Of a stretch of DNA of 64,000 nucleotides, positions 1-10,654 are shown piece by piece. Origin of the DNA: Anthopleura xanthogrammica. Its lineage: Eukaryota; Cnidaria; Anthozoa; Actiniaria; Actiniidae. The stretch spans positions 10,956,208 to 11,020,207 of the forward strand of contig OZ025215.1 of assembly GCA_964019055.1 (NCBI GenBank). The letters are read 5' to 3'. The translations under genes were made by a program, and so were the position numbers. Each line of letters opens with the position of its first letter. Positions within the stretch are counted from its first letter, which is position 1. A model generated the notes under the pieces. The model did not search any database and had not been told where the DNA came from. It saw only the letters and a program-made list of their open reading frames with translations.

Positions 1-2770
1 AGTGTGTATTAGTCTAGTAATTGTTGAACGGGTTTAGAGGAGTCTCCCTAAATGTCGAGTGTCGAGTGTCGAGGGTAGCATGTCGAGGGTCGAGGGTATA
101 AAGTCGAGGGTAGGAATATATAGTTTGGATAATGTAAAGGGTATAGGTAAAATAGATAACATAATTTAGTTAATTTAGAATTTATCGTCAGCCGCGCTAA
201 CATTTAGTTGCCGCGAACACTTGTACGTAAACGGCTTCAAAGCAATTCTTGAAACGAAATTTGTGAATTTACTAATATGAAAAGGATCAGTGTCCCTAAT
301 AGTTCCAAGTTTGATCAGAGGTTCACCATTTCATATTTATAAAGTCAAACCTTTCTGCAATGTACTAAACCTGATTGACAAAGTACTCAGTCACGATCGT
401 AAATATAGAATATTCATGAACGCTGCGTAGAAGCTAACTTAAATGGAACAGTAGATCACATTTCGACTTGGAACTATTATACGGTAGTTATAAATGCCAT
501 AGAGCAAGATGAAACACGTCCAGCTCTCTCTTCTAAACACGATCACTTTACAGTGTTACTTAGATTGCGTAAATTTGTTATCCGACTCAATCACGGTTAA
601 ATCGTCGCCGGATGACGGAATTGTCACAGAATAAAATCAAAGTTAGAATCAAACAAGAAATCAAACATAGAACATGCCTTATGAATAAAAGTGATAAATG
701 ATAGCGTAAGAAAATTAAAACAGAATACTGTAACTTTTACATACAGTATTTCGTAGTTTTTCTTGTTGTTTATTCATCGGAATCAGTATTTATGATACCA
801 GACCAGATATCTGACCTGGGTCAAATTGCTTGCATGGTTGTCAGATAACAAATCTAATTACAAAAATAAAGAAAGCAAATTATGAGCGTTGTAAAATTCA
901 TCCTTACAGTTTATATATTCTTATTCCCATACTCAGTCGTAATGTAAAAGATCCCCTGAAAAATCTCCAGTACAAGATTATAATAGTTTTAACACAAACA
1001 ATTCATTTTTATTCATACTGCATTTGACTACGTTTTTTCGATACCATATATGAAATATTTTTACATTTTTTATTACTCTGTCTTTGTATAAAAAAGATTC
1101 TAAAATTGAAAATGTGCTCTCAAAGAAAAAATTAACTTCTAGCCCTCCCATTTTTAAAGTGCTCCGCCGTCCCTGAAATAAAAAATAACTTTATAAATAT
1201 GAAATGGTGAACCTCTGATCAAACTCGGAACTATTAGGGACACTGATCCTTTTCATATTAGTAAATTCACAAATTTCGTTTCAAGAATTGCTTTGAAGCC
1301 GTTTACGTACAAGTGTTCGCGGCAACTAAATGTTAGCGCGGCTGACGATAAATTCTAAATTAACTAAATTATGTTATCTATTTTTCCTATACCCTTTACA
1401 TTATCCAAACTATATATTCCTACCCTCGACTTCATACCCTCGACCCTCGACTTCATACCCTCGACCCTCGACATGCTACCCTCGACACTCGACACTCGAC
1501 ATTTAGGGAGACTCGTTTAGAGTGATTGCAATAAACCCGTTCAACAATTACTAGACTAATACACACTATTAATCACAAGTACTAGCTAATAGACTCTAAG
1601 TAGACTACAAATAGTCTAAAACAAAAATTATTAAACAGACAACAAATGAATGTAGTCTATACATGTTTATTGACATTTATATGTATTTCAATTTTTAAGT
1701 CGGATAACTGGAAAGATTGTAGAAGGCAAAACGGCAAAGCTTTACAGCAATAACCGTTGTATCGCGATCCGCCGTTTCAAAACCTCGTTTGAATTTTGGT
1801 CTTTTGCGAGCCGTCAATCATCTTGGATTTTTGCAAATTAGTCTATGCACGCTCGCTCATTCGGCCATCACATACTTCGATCTTGTTTTATTTTATTTTA
1901 TTTTTTCGAAAATCTAAATGGATTCGGAGATATTCCAAGAAGTTGTGATGGAGAGCTTTTCGAGTCTTCTTTCTGTCAAGTATTCAAGCCATTCTTGGAG
2001 AATCATCCACATAAACTTCAAGATTGTGCTACAAAGTTTTTCATGATCCCAAGCTGCATGTTGACAAGGACGAGGTAAATTATATTTAGCTTTCTTCTAA
2101 AGTTTCGACAGCAACCTCTGACTTTTTTCGTAACTAAATCATCGTAGGGATTAAGGCAGTTGTTTGCAAATTAAAATTGTCTTGAGCTAGTTTCTATAAT
2201 TCAAAATATTATGAAACGATCGGGGAGATATTTGAGATTCATCGGTCACTGTAGTTTTGCTGACTCATGCAGGATTTCCTTATTGATTAGCCTTCTTTTA
2301 ACTTCAAAACAACTCTTCATCGCGGCGACTCCTTGGAATATTCTTGAACTGTATTTTAGAAAAAATGTGTTAATTTTATGGGGATTTCGAAGCTGAGAGG
2401 AGCGAGTTCAAAGGCTTGTTTGAGCCGAAGATGATTGACGGCTCGCAAAAGACCAAAATCCAAATGAGGTTTTGAAACGGCGGATCGCGATACAACGGTT
2501 ATTGCTGTAATTCAATCTTTTACACGGAATGAATTACTTATTTACAGTTTAAAATTTGTAAAGCAAAAAAAAGCAGTAAAAATATTGTTTTTCAGTAGAA
2601 TGAGACCGTTATTTCGTCTTGCTAAATTTAACCAATAAAGTTGTAGTCTTCACACATGAGCTAGTTACACTAGGCTAATACACACTAATAAACGCTAGCA
2701 GATAGTCGTACACTTTGACTAACAGATTTTGTTGAACGGGTTTATTGTAATCACTCAATTGCAATTACTC
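1..2770. mobile_element. Foldback element A, copy 1 (left end outside window)
   Basis: Bases 1-345 are the inverted complement of about 1188-1560, with an ~840-bp loop between them. The right arm continues to 2770 and ends in TTGTAATCACTC then CAATTACTC, followed by TA. It corresponds to 21330-24099 in the second copy, where the whole element is visible. Subterminal repeats of a GTCGAGGGT-like motif lie near 58-115 and, inverted, near 1424-1500. I see no convincing coding sequence; the short ORFs in the loop show no family features. Confidence 0.75.
1745..2507. mobile_element. TA-flanked MITE C inserted in the arm of element A (copy 1)
   Basis: A 763-bp element bounded by ~82-bp terminal inverted repeats beginning CAGCAATAACCG and flanked by TA on both sides (1743-1744 and 2508-2509). 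The opposite arm of element A (about 21142-21165, inverted) keeps the empty site, reading straight through ...gcttta-attcaatc. This shows the insertion and a TA target duplication directly. CAG ends plus TA duplication fit the Tc1/mariner group of non-autonomous elements. Internal ORFs are short and carry stops. Confidence 0.75.
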
Positions 2771-3338
2771 TATAACCGTGAAATAGTTAGCTAGCTAACT
2801 AATGACTAATTACTGGGTTGCTATGGTAGCAAACCAGTCTTAAAATGAGATCCGTTTTTCGGGCGTCAGGTAGACCATAATTTCACACGTCATAATTGGT
2901 CGAGAACTTGTAAACAATGTCCAATGTCCAATGAAGTTGCCACACGACATCGAGGACGATGTATTTATAGTTTTTAGTGTTGCGTCACCATTAATTCATT
3001 CGTTCAGGGTTCGTGAAGTACTAGTTTGTCTGTAGGCATGTTGCGTACTATTGTCTTTAGGTTTTTTAACGCTACGCTTAAACTACTTACAAACACACAC
3101 GCCGTACGTGGTAGACACACACTAAAAGATGTTATTGAGCGATTTTGGAACGGGTTGGTCCACATACTCAAAGAGAGAAGTCTGAGAATCTATGAGCTAT
3201 CTTTGAGAATCTATGAGCAAACTACGGTATGAGAATCGTAGAACTAGACAAACTAGTCAAAATAGACTAAGAGAATCTATAAACTAAATAAATAAAAAAA
3301 ACAACTGTGATAATTTGAACAAACTTTTATTCCACATT

Positions 3339-3829
3339 TATTATATCCACTTTGAAATCACTAGCAAATCCTGTAATCTGATTGGCTCTCAGTAGATTGA
3401 TTCAAGCACGAATCGCACTATTTTGAGTCCGAATCGCATCTTTTTGTCAGCCAATCACAATGCAACACTAGAAAAGGTAACCAATCAGATTACAGGATTG
3501 TATGTAATCAGCCAATCAGATTACAGCAAATAAGGAACATAAAATGTAGCTTTTCTCAAGTTTGACTGGAATTTTTTGTTACAAAAAGAAACAAAATACT
3601 GGCTATTTGTGAATAAATACTTTTGTATTTATCACAAATTTAGTGTCTATCTAGTATGATTTCAAAATGGATATAATAAAGTGATAATTGAACTTTGTGT
3701 CGTGCAATTTTGGTCTGATATCAAACTTGCGATTACAAATCACACTCCCGCTACGCGGTCGTGTGATTTTGTTATCGCGCGTTTGATATCAGACCAAATT
3801 GCACTCCACTTAGTTCAATTACCATTATT
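3339..3829. mobile_element. 491-bp insertion present only in duplication copy 1
   Basis: Copy 2 reads ...tccacatt-aatctatc across this point (24660-24670), so the intact empty site is visible. The insert starts TATTATATCC and contains two adjoining inverted repeats: about 3338-3680 (23-bp ends, one mismatch) and about 3671-3830 (60-bp hairpin arms around GATATCAGACC). A solo fragment of the first end occurs near 13155-13205. Probably a non-autonomous DNA element; a target duplication of ATT is possible but short. Confidence 0.7.
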
Positions 3830-4354
3830 AATCTATCAGTATTACAATTCAAATAGTTGTATCTGCGTCTTGATTTATTGACCTGTGTCTTCATTTTTAA
3901 CTCATTAAACGTCAGAAACACATTCTTTTGTGCACTGAGTCGTTGATCTAGAAAAAGCCCGTGCTCCTGTCATGCCTCGCTGATTTCCTATGTCTTGCCT
4001 AACTAAGCACTAACTATCTCCTATTTCTTGCTATCTATTTCACGGTTATATTATTTGCACTCTAACATATTCTTAATTTCCCCCTGTTTACGAAGTCAAA
4101 TTATTTTTGAAACTCTCTTGTGGGAATTTTCCCTAATATTGTTCGACTAAATGATATTCACATTTCCGTTTTCGGTGGTTTAGCTGCGTAAAAAGTGCCA
4201 GAAGTTTCTTACTCAGTTAAGTATATCTCAAAATGACAACTCTAAAACTTTCTTCTTTAATTTGCTGTGAGAATAAACAAGATAATGGTGAGGCACATTG
4301 TCACACATATATGAGGCACATCACTGATCATTAATAAGGGGGTTTCCCTAATTA

Positions 4355-5203
4355 CAGTCAACGAACGTCACGCATGAACACGCATCTTCGATTATTCAAA
4401 TAAAAGTTGAATATTCATTTCGAATATTCGATTATTGAAAATAAATATTCAGACTTAGAATTAAATATTGAAATATCAAATTGAAGAATTTAATATTTAT
4501 TTCTTTGATCAATAAATATTTTCGTAAGTTAGAAATATTTTGCAATATTTGGATGAATTTTTTTGTGTATAATTTTATCACTTCTTAGCGGCGTCACGTC
4601 CGACTAATCACTTCGTAACTGTTTATACGGAATTGACTCGTGCTTTTAGACAGATACGCTATGGCTAAAAATTGCATGGGAGGGTTTTATTACCCAGGAA
4701 GACCCCTTCCAAACCATGTAAGGAAAGAAATAATTGATATGTACAATGGCCACAAGGGCATATCCGAAATTTCAAAAAAGCTGAACATTTCAAAGGGATC
4801 TGTTGACAAAGTTCTCAAGCATTACGCAAATCATGGAACGATTCAACCTTTCTGTTGTGGTGGTAGAAACCCTACTTTGGCAACAGATGACGTTATACAC
4901 ATAATAGAAATATACAAACTTCAAAAACCAAGCGAAACTGGAGTTGAGATTCGTCAAAGATTAATTCAAGAAGGCATTTTCACCGCTTGTTTTGAACTAA
5001 CTGGCATTTCACATCTTAGAAATCGAAAATTATCTGGAAGTAGTTCTCCAATTTCTGTCGTTAAATCGTTTCTTACTTCAGATAACACTTTTTTTTGATA
5101 AGTAATTTCCCTTTCAATGAAGCCAATACATTTGTCTTCCAACTGCACTAGTCGACGCCATTGCGAGGAGCTAAAGTACAGACAGTCGATAGACTACGTG
5201 ATC
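4355..5203 (+). mobile_element. Tc1/mariner-like TIR element carrying a paired-domain ORF, copy 1 (cut by gap)
   Basis: Left end TA-CAGTCAACGAACG at 4353. The right end is lost in the N gap but is present in copy 2 (see 25193-26331), where the two ends are inverted copies flanked by TA. It encloses the paired-domain ORF at 4661-5098. Confidence 0.65.
4661..5098 (+). CDS. Pax-type paired-domain protein, copy 1
   Basis: 145 aa from the first ATG in frame (4661); an upstream extension would need a GTG start. The ORF is almost entirely a paired domain: GRPLPNHVR at residues 13-21 is the Pax-family signature, followed by a helix-turn-helix (about 22-55), the linker GTIQPFCCGG (59-68, compare GSIRPGVIGG in Pax), and the RED half (about 71-124) with the EIRQRL motif at 96-101. 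No homeodomain, octapeptide or DDE transposase domain follows before the stop. It sits between inverted ends typical of a Tc1/mariner element, so it is more likely the DNA-binding part of a decayed or domesticated transposase than a developmental Pax gene. It could also be an exon spliced to something downstream; the sequence stops at a gap here. DNA-binding in the nucleus is the family function; whether it is expressed is unknown. Confidence 0.7.
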   Translation: MAKNCMGGFYYPGRPLPNHVRKEIIDMYNGHKGISEISKKLNISKGSVDKVLKHYANHGTIQPFCCGGRNPTLATDDVIHIIEIYKLQKPSETGVEIRQRLIQEGIFTACFELTGISHLRNRKLSGSSSPISVVKSFLTSDNTFF

Positions 5204-5403
5204 NNNNNNNNNNNNNNNNNNNNNNNNNNNNNNNNNNNNNNNNNNNNNNNNNNNNNNNNNNNNNNNNNNNNNNNNNNNNNNNNNNNNNNNNNNNNNNNNN
5301 NNNNNNNNNNNNNNNNNNNNNNNNNNNNNNNNNNNNNNNNNNNNNNNNNNNNNNNNNNNNNNNNNNNNNNNNNNNNNNNNNNNNNNNNNNNNNNNNNNNN
5401 NNN
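5204..5403. other. Assembly gap (200 N)
   Basis: Exactly 200 N. The round size suggests a scaffolding placeholder rather than a measured length. It lies where copy 1 of the duplication ends, so the junction between repeat and flank is unknown. Confidence 0.99.
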
Positions 5404-7510
5404 AGATAATATGGCGCCTGGATTATTATGACGCTCTTCGTTCAGTTACCTCATGTGGTCTCTGTACCTTAATCATCTTTAGGTACTAAATATGAAGCCA
5501 TTAAAGATATACTTACAGAATAAACTACGATCTATAGACAGCGCTTTGGAGCCGGTAATTATAGACTAAGAACCCAGCCATACTTACTGGCTAATATATA
5601 TATATATATATAACTGAATTTGTCGTAAGATAATTTGAAACGGGGTGGTCATCAACAAATCCGAACAACAATAACTAACTGGGCATCTTATCTTAATAGA
5701 TAGACAAATTCGTCAATAAATAAAGCCATGTTAAAAGTATTTGTTTACTATACACTTTAGCACAATGAATGCTTTAATATTCTTTAATATTTGCAGAAAC
5801 TCGTAGACAAGAGAAAAAAAGATGATTTACGAAATGCATTCCATGTTTGGCCTCGTGTGAGCTTTAATCTAATGACCGCTATCGCTAACCGGGTTATCTG
5901 ATGAACAGAGATGATAACTAGCGGTAAGCTAGTGTGGGCTGCGTCGGTGTTTCTAATGAAACAGTATGGATAAAAAGTTAAATTTTACACCGTAAAAAAT
6001 AAGAGAGATCACTTACTGACGTTTCGGACGCTAGTCCTTCGTCGGAGTAAAAGACTCCGACGACGACGAAGGACTAGCGTCCGAAACGTCAGTAAGTGAT
6101 CTCTCTTATTTTTTACGGTGTAAAATTTAACTTTTTATCCATATCTGATGAACAATTAATTTGTCTCAACTTTTAAATCCTTGAACACATCTAGATAATT
6201 ATCACTTTAAAGATTATATTGTCTAAATTACATCGTGAAAAAATACGGAAAGGAAAAGATTGATACGATAAAAGGCTCCGAAATCTGTTTAAAAAAGTTC
6301 GAGAAAAATATAAAAAATTTTTTTTTTCAACGTGCGTGATTAAAACTAGTAATTTGCTATTTCACTTAATAGAGTTAACTTACCTGACTTACGATTTGCA
6401 ATTTACAAACTGCATTACGAAGGGAAAACTCGAGCGTTGGTGAAATTCTCTTACTTTGAGCCTTTATCCCCAAAACTCAGATTCTTTTAAATCCAGGAGT
6501 AAGATCTGAATCATGCTGGAAATCCCACCGGTCTAACCCTATCCAACCCTCGCACACCGAAGGGGGCCCATTCAACCTTTCAACAGCAATTCATAAGATT
6601 TGTCATTTTTTCCCACTATCCGTCCAGACTAGGATTTTACACCGTATGATTGGCGACAATTTGTCTTGATTTCCTTGTAGTGCAAGCGTGGTTTTCTAAA
6701 GAGTTCCTCTTACAAGGCGAGCTCATTATAGCAGGAAGGAAAACGCAACATCAATGACATCATTTCATGATGTTTAAAAGTGGATTTTTTATTCTTGATA
6801 TGTTGGCGAATTTTTGAGGAACTGAACTCAGCTCTAGCTCAATCATTTTACATCTTATGTTTGATTTCAAGACTCGTAGCGAAAAATCTGCTTGCGCGCA
6901 CCAGGAAGATGCCTAAATAGAAAATCAACATTTGAGGAACTGATGTTCTCTATATCATATAACTCAATTATTTTACGTCTTATACCCGTTTGATTTCAAA
7001 ACTCATGACGAAAAAGTTTCTCGCAAGCAACTGGAAGATGATTAGCTTGATTGTAGGAAGTAAAAATCATATTGCGTTCAAGAAACACTGAAATAGATAG
7101 AGGGGAAAAGTTCGTTACTTTGTTGTATTTCTTTTCCAGACATTATGGAAGGTTCAAACTGTTAAAGAATTCAATAAAATGTAAGAGTTTATTTTTTCAG
7201 TTTTTGATCTATCAACGACAACAGTTCCTAAGAAGACTTAATAGACCTAATCTGTTGAAAATCTTCAGACATTCGGGTTAATTAGAATATAATGAGAATA
7301 TAAATGTTAGTTATGAACATAGTTCTAATATTTTCACGTTATGCGGATGGAGGGATCGATAGATTAAGTAAGCTGGAGGATAGATAGACCTACATGTCAG
7401 TTGAACTTTCTTTCCGTTTTGAAAGAGAGATCTAGCTCAGTAGCTTAGAAGGAATGAGGAAAGAGGTAAGAGCTAGGGAATAAAATAAGCAGACAAGCAT
7501 ATCATGGGTC
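5404..7510. other. Non-coding, repeat-bearing interval
   Basis: No ORF with recognisable features. It contains a short (TA)n run near 5597-5611, a large palindrome at 5965-6143 (listed separately) and an imperfect tandem duplication of ~110-120 bp (about 6811-6916 and 6931-7044, each beginning TTTGAGGAACTGA). Confidence 0.6.
5965..6143. repeat. Near-perfect palindrome (foldback, ~84-bp arms)
   Basis: Left arm from TATGGATAAAAAG (5965) to about 6048; right arm about 6060-6143. The arms are essentially identical apart from a GAC repeat at the centre. The core reads ACGTTTCGGACGC and its complement. Probably a MITE-like insertion; such long hairpins can extrude as cruciforms. Confidence 0.9.
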
Positions 7511-7513
7511 AAT

Positions 7514-8270
7514 CAGTCGGTGAGTCGGTGAGTCGGTGAGTCGGTGAGTCGGTGAGTCGGTGAGTCGGTGAGTCGGTGAGTCGGTGAGTCGGTGAGTCGG
7601 TGAGTCGGTGAGTCGGTGAGTCGGTGAGTCGGTGAGTCGGTGAGTCGGTGAGTCGGTGAGTCGGTGAGTCGGTGAGTCGGTGAGTCGGTGAGTCGGTGAG
7701 TCGGTGAGTCGGTGAGTCGGTGAGTCGGTGAGTCGGTGAGTCGGTGAGTCGGTGAGTCGGTGAGTCGGTGAGTCGGTGAGTCGGTGAGTCGGTGAGTCGG
7801 TGAGTCGGTGAGTCGGTGAGTCGGTGAGTCGGTGAGTCGGTGAGTCGGTGAGTCGGTGAGTCGGTGAGTCGGTGAGTCGGTGAGTCGGTGAGTCGGTGAG
7901 TCGGTGAGTCGGTGAGTCGGTGAGTCGGTGAGTCGGTGAGTCGGTGAGTCGGTGAGTCGGTGAGTCGGTGAGTCGGTGAGTCGGTGAGTCGGTGAGTCGG
8001 TGAGTCGGTGAGTCGGTGAGTCGGTGAGTCGGTGAGTCGGTGAGTCGGTGAGTCGGTGAGTCGGTGAGTCGGTGAGTCGGTGAGTCGGTGAGTCGGTGAG
8101 TCGGTGAGTCGGTGAGTCGGTGAGTCGGTGAGTCGGTGAGTCGGTGAGTCGGTGAGTCGGTGAGTCGGTGAGTCGGTGAGTCGGTGAGTCGGTGAGTCGG
8201 TGAGTCGGTGAGTCGGTGAGTCGGTGAGTCGGTGAGTCGGTGAGTCGGTGAGTCGGTGAGTCGGTGAGTC
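7514..8270. repeat. Minisatellite (GTCGGTGA)n, ~95 copies
   Basis: Uninterrupted 8-bp unit for ~757 bp. Reading frames through it stay open on the minus strand (THRLTDSP repeats) only because 24 bp is three units; I do not regard these as genes. The right flank (8271 on) is the same as that of the second array at 17799-18045, so array plus flank behave as one mobile or duplicated unit. Confidence 0.98.
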
Positions 8271-8900
8271 AAGAACTAGGTAGATGCCCATTGTTTATTG
8301 CACCGACCACTTTTCCGCTTCCACGACTCCCAGACCCAGAGGTCTTGCTGTGCACACTTTCTATGCAGTTTCATAGAATACTTCCTTGACATTATCGAGA
8401 GCCAATGCTGCAGAAGCCCACATACCATACGGAAGCACGGAGAGATGAGGTAACTCACAACTTGAAAAGCTGTTTTTTGGAGCTCCGATTTAAAGCCGTG
8501 AAAGATTACAGAAAACACTCAAAAAATTATAAATTAAAGGGGAACATCATCTTTAGACAAATGCTTGGCAAAAACGCATAGACTGCGCAGTTTCTACGCT
8601 ATGTTAGAGCGACTTCCGCCTCTAGTAAAGAAATTAGTAGGGACTTCCCCTTCCAGTTTGTATTTTCAAATTCAATTTGTGTTTCGAAAAAAAACCGTTC
8701 CTTGCCTTCCTTCTTCCTTTATTTGCTTGTCCGGTCATATTTAACTCTTGCATCTTTTCATTTCTTCAGTATTTCTCTGTCTCTCGCCTTCGGCTCGTGG
8801 TTGTATACTGTATCTGATACGACACGGCCACTCATATTGTATATATTACATAAATCTTTTACGACACCTGCACCACTACTGACCAGCGATTATATTATAT
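8271..8900. repeat. Duplicated flank of the 8-bp array, copy 1 (matches 18047-18900)
   Basis: 8272-8560 matches 18050-18355 closely, apart from a 12-bp in-frame difference in a minus-strand ORF. 8571-8770 matches about 18595-18780 after an interval of ~230 bp that is present only in the second copy. Similarity resumes around CATAAATCTTTTACGAC. The minus-strand ORF (8276-8518, 80 aa) is open in both copies but I recognise no domain in it. The arrangement resembles a retroelement inserted on the minus strand with an 8-bp tandem tail at its 3' end. Confidence 0.7.
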
Positions 8901-9150
8901 TAGCATATTTTTATTTCCCCTTAATTTTATTTTTAAGTTATTTTCAAACTCTCTTGTTGTTCGAGTAAAGTTTGAAGTGGGAATTTTCCCTAATATTGTT
9001 TGACTAGATGAGGTTCTTTTCCGCTTGCGGAGTTTTAAGTAATATATACAATATGAGTGGCCGTGTTGTATCAGATATACAACCACGAGCCGAAGGCGAG
9101 TGATTGTATATCTGATACAACACGGCCACTCATATTGTATATTACATATG
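8790..9150. repeat. Inverted repeats around a GAGTGGCCGTGT motif
   Basis: Three copies of a ~60-bp segment (GATACAACACGGCCACTC and its complement) lie at about 8790-8850, 9036-9095 and 9098-9150. The last two form a tight hairpin with a small loop. MITE-like, non-coding. Confidence 0.75.
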
Positions 9151-9642
9151 AAACGTCTAGGTATATACATTCATGTTCTACTAAAATTTTAAAAATAAAA
9201 TTGAATTTGGCTGAGAAAATTGGAGTTTAAGTTTATGCAAATCAGGACGATTTTGATTCAGATATTTATAAAACTCATGAATAATTAATGAGGAAAACAC
9301 AATACAATTCATTGTCCGTGGACGAGGTTGTATATCTGATACAAACAAAAAATTTTAAATTATTCCTTTATTTAAAAAATTTGAATTGGGTGAAACCTGT
9401 AGCAACGCGATATGACGATTACAACATATAATTTCCCCATGCAAATCACTGTCCAAAATACAGTCACGGATATGTGTGGGAAAACTATATGTTCAAACGG
9501 TCATATATAACTCCGTTACTATTTAACCAATATCCTTAAATTTTTTGTTTCTTAATGTTGATGTTCTATCGAAATTGAAAATTGGAAACTGTCAAAAGAA
9601 ACATTATAGTTCATATAGTTCAGCCAGGGAGGTGGGAGGGAG

Positions 9643-9959
9643 ATGGAGATGAAACTGAATAAATTATCGACAATGGAGCGTTCTGATTGGCTAAGAGCCA
9701 CCTCTTCCAAAACAGATGTTCCGTACGGTCTAGCTCCAAAGTTTGAATGTGCAAATGTTGAGTCGGGTATCTACGATGACATAGATTATTCGAAAATTGT
9801 CCATGAAAAGTATATACAAAGCAAGACATACAGCAACAACACAATTTTGAAGGTAAGGCAAAATATTTGTACGAAATCTGTGTTGATAAATGATGTTTTT
9901 AGCTAGTTAATGGACAAGACAGCTGGTTTATTGACGGCTTTGCGACAAGCGCATATTAG
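9643..9959 (+). CDS. Possible two-exon small ORF inside the TIR element
   Basis: Exon 1 is 9643-9852 (70 codons, starting just inside the left inverted repeat). A 50-bp candidate intron runs 9853-9902 (gtaagg...tttttag). Exon 2 is 9903-9959 and adds LVNGQDSWFIDGFATSAY before a stop. Removing the intron keeps phase 0 and gives 88 aa. I recognise no domain. It may be a captured fragment of a host gene or chance. The unspliced alternative reads on to 9906. Confidence 0.3.
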
Positions 9960-9965
9960 GATGTA

Positions 9966-10490
9966 TTTCTTTCTAGTGTTCTCGCTTCCCAATAGCTCGA
10001 TTGCTTTAAAATTAAGAAATCCTGAGACTTATGGTATTGTTGTTTACCAGACAATCAATAAATTTTCTTACCAAAGTGGAAATCGTATCGTTTTCAGCCA
10101 AAGAAGTTAGGCATATTTTGGCTTGTTCGTATAACAACAATGGCGCCTGTCTTCCAAGCACACATATTTCTTTCTAGTGTTCTCGCTTCCCAATAGCTCG
10201 ATTGCTTTAAAATTAAGAAATCCTGAGACTTATAGTATTGTTGTTTACCAGACAATCAATAAATTTTCTTACCAAAGTGGAAATCGTATCGTTTTTAGCC
10301 AAAGAAGTTAGGCATATTTTGGCTTGTTCGTATAACAACAATGGCGCCTGTCTTCCAAGCACACATATTTCTTTCTAGTGTTCTCGCTTCCCAATAGCTC
10401 GATTGCTTTAAAATTAAGAAATCCTGAGACTTATAGTATTGTTGTTTACCAGACAATCAATAAATTTTCTTACCAGAGTGGAAATCATTT
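9966..10490. repeat. 201-bp tandem repeat, ~2.6 copies
   Basis: TTTCTTTCTAGTGTTCTCGC recurs at 9966, 10167 and 10368, an exact 201-bp period, with only a few base differences between units. The third unit is truncated near 10490. It lies wholly inside the 9624-10644 element. Confidence 0.95.
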
Positions 10491-10654
10491 CTGACGCCGA
10501 CTGTTTCTATGGTTACCGTATATGTTAATCAGATAACTACTCAAGTTTACGAAATACGATTATCGATGAAGCGTACGGAACATCAAGGTGTGAAAACGCG
10601 CTAATTTATTCAGGTTCATCTCCATCTCCCTCCCACCTCCCTGGTTCAGCGAAG

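Larger units (their letters stand above)
1..5203. repeat. Large direct duplication, copy 1 (matches 21330-26041)
   Basis: Bases 1-3338 match 21330-24667 at a constant offset of 21329, and 3830-5203 match 24668-26041 at an offset of 20838. The offset change is a 491-bp insertion present only here. By eye the copies differ at very few single bases, for example within the paired-domain ORF (Met vs Ile codon). The copy is cut by the window start on the left and by an N gap on the right. It may be a recent segmental duplication or two haplotypes placed in one scaffold. Confidence 0.9.
9624..10644. mobile_element. 1,021-bp TIR element inserted in the 5' leader of the first GTPase gene
   Basis: Ends are inverted copies of ~45 bp beginning CCAGGGAGGTGGG, and the element is flanked by the 5-bp direct repeat TTCAG (9619-9623 and 10645-10649), a clean target duplication. 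It ends 10 bp before the ATG of the GTPase at 10655. Inside are a small spliceable ORF (9643-9959) and 2.6 copies of a 201-bp tandem repeat (9966-10490). The superfamily is not clear from the termini; no transposase is encoded. Confidence 0.8.

Noticed and set aside
830..1027. 65-codon ORF in the loop of foldback A (also 22159-22356)
   Set aside because: Duplicated only because the element is duplicated; no domain or codon signal.
1845..2396. ORFs inside MITE C (and the same at 23174-23725)
   Set aside because: Short, low-support ORFs; stops interrupt any longer frame, and I see no transposase motif.
4229..4310. Possible relic of a GTPase 5' end (ATGACAACTCTAAAAC... GATAATGGTGAGGCA), also at 25067-25148
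   Set aside because: A few short matches to the ATGACAACT start and to GAGAATGGTGAGGCA of the GTPases, but the frame is broken and the segment too short to call.
7072..7281. 69-codon ORF
   Set aside because: AT-rich, no domain, starts with a non-ATG codon.
7514..8270. CRISPR-like array
   Set aside because: Pure 8-bp tandem repeat without spacers, in an animal genome.
7502..8291. 256-260-codon minus-strand ORFs of THRLTDSP repeats
   Set aside because: They are reading frames through an 8-bp minisatellite; 24 bp equals three units, so all frames stay open. No start context, domain or composition supports coding.
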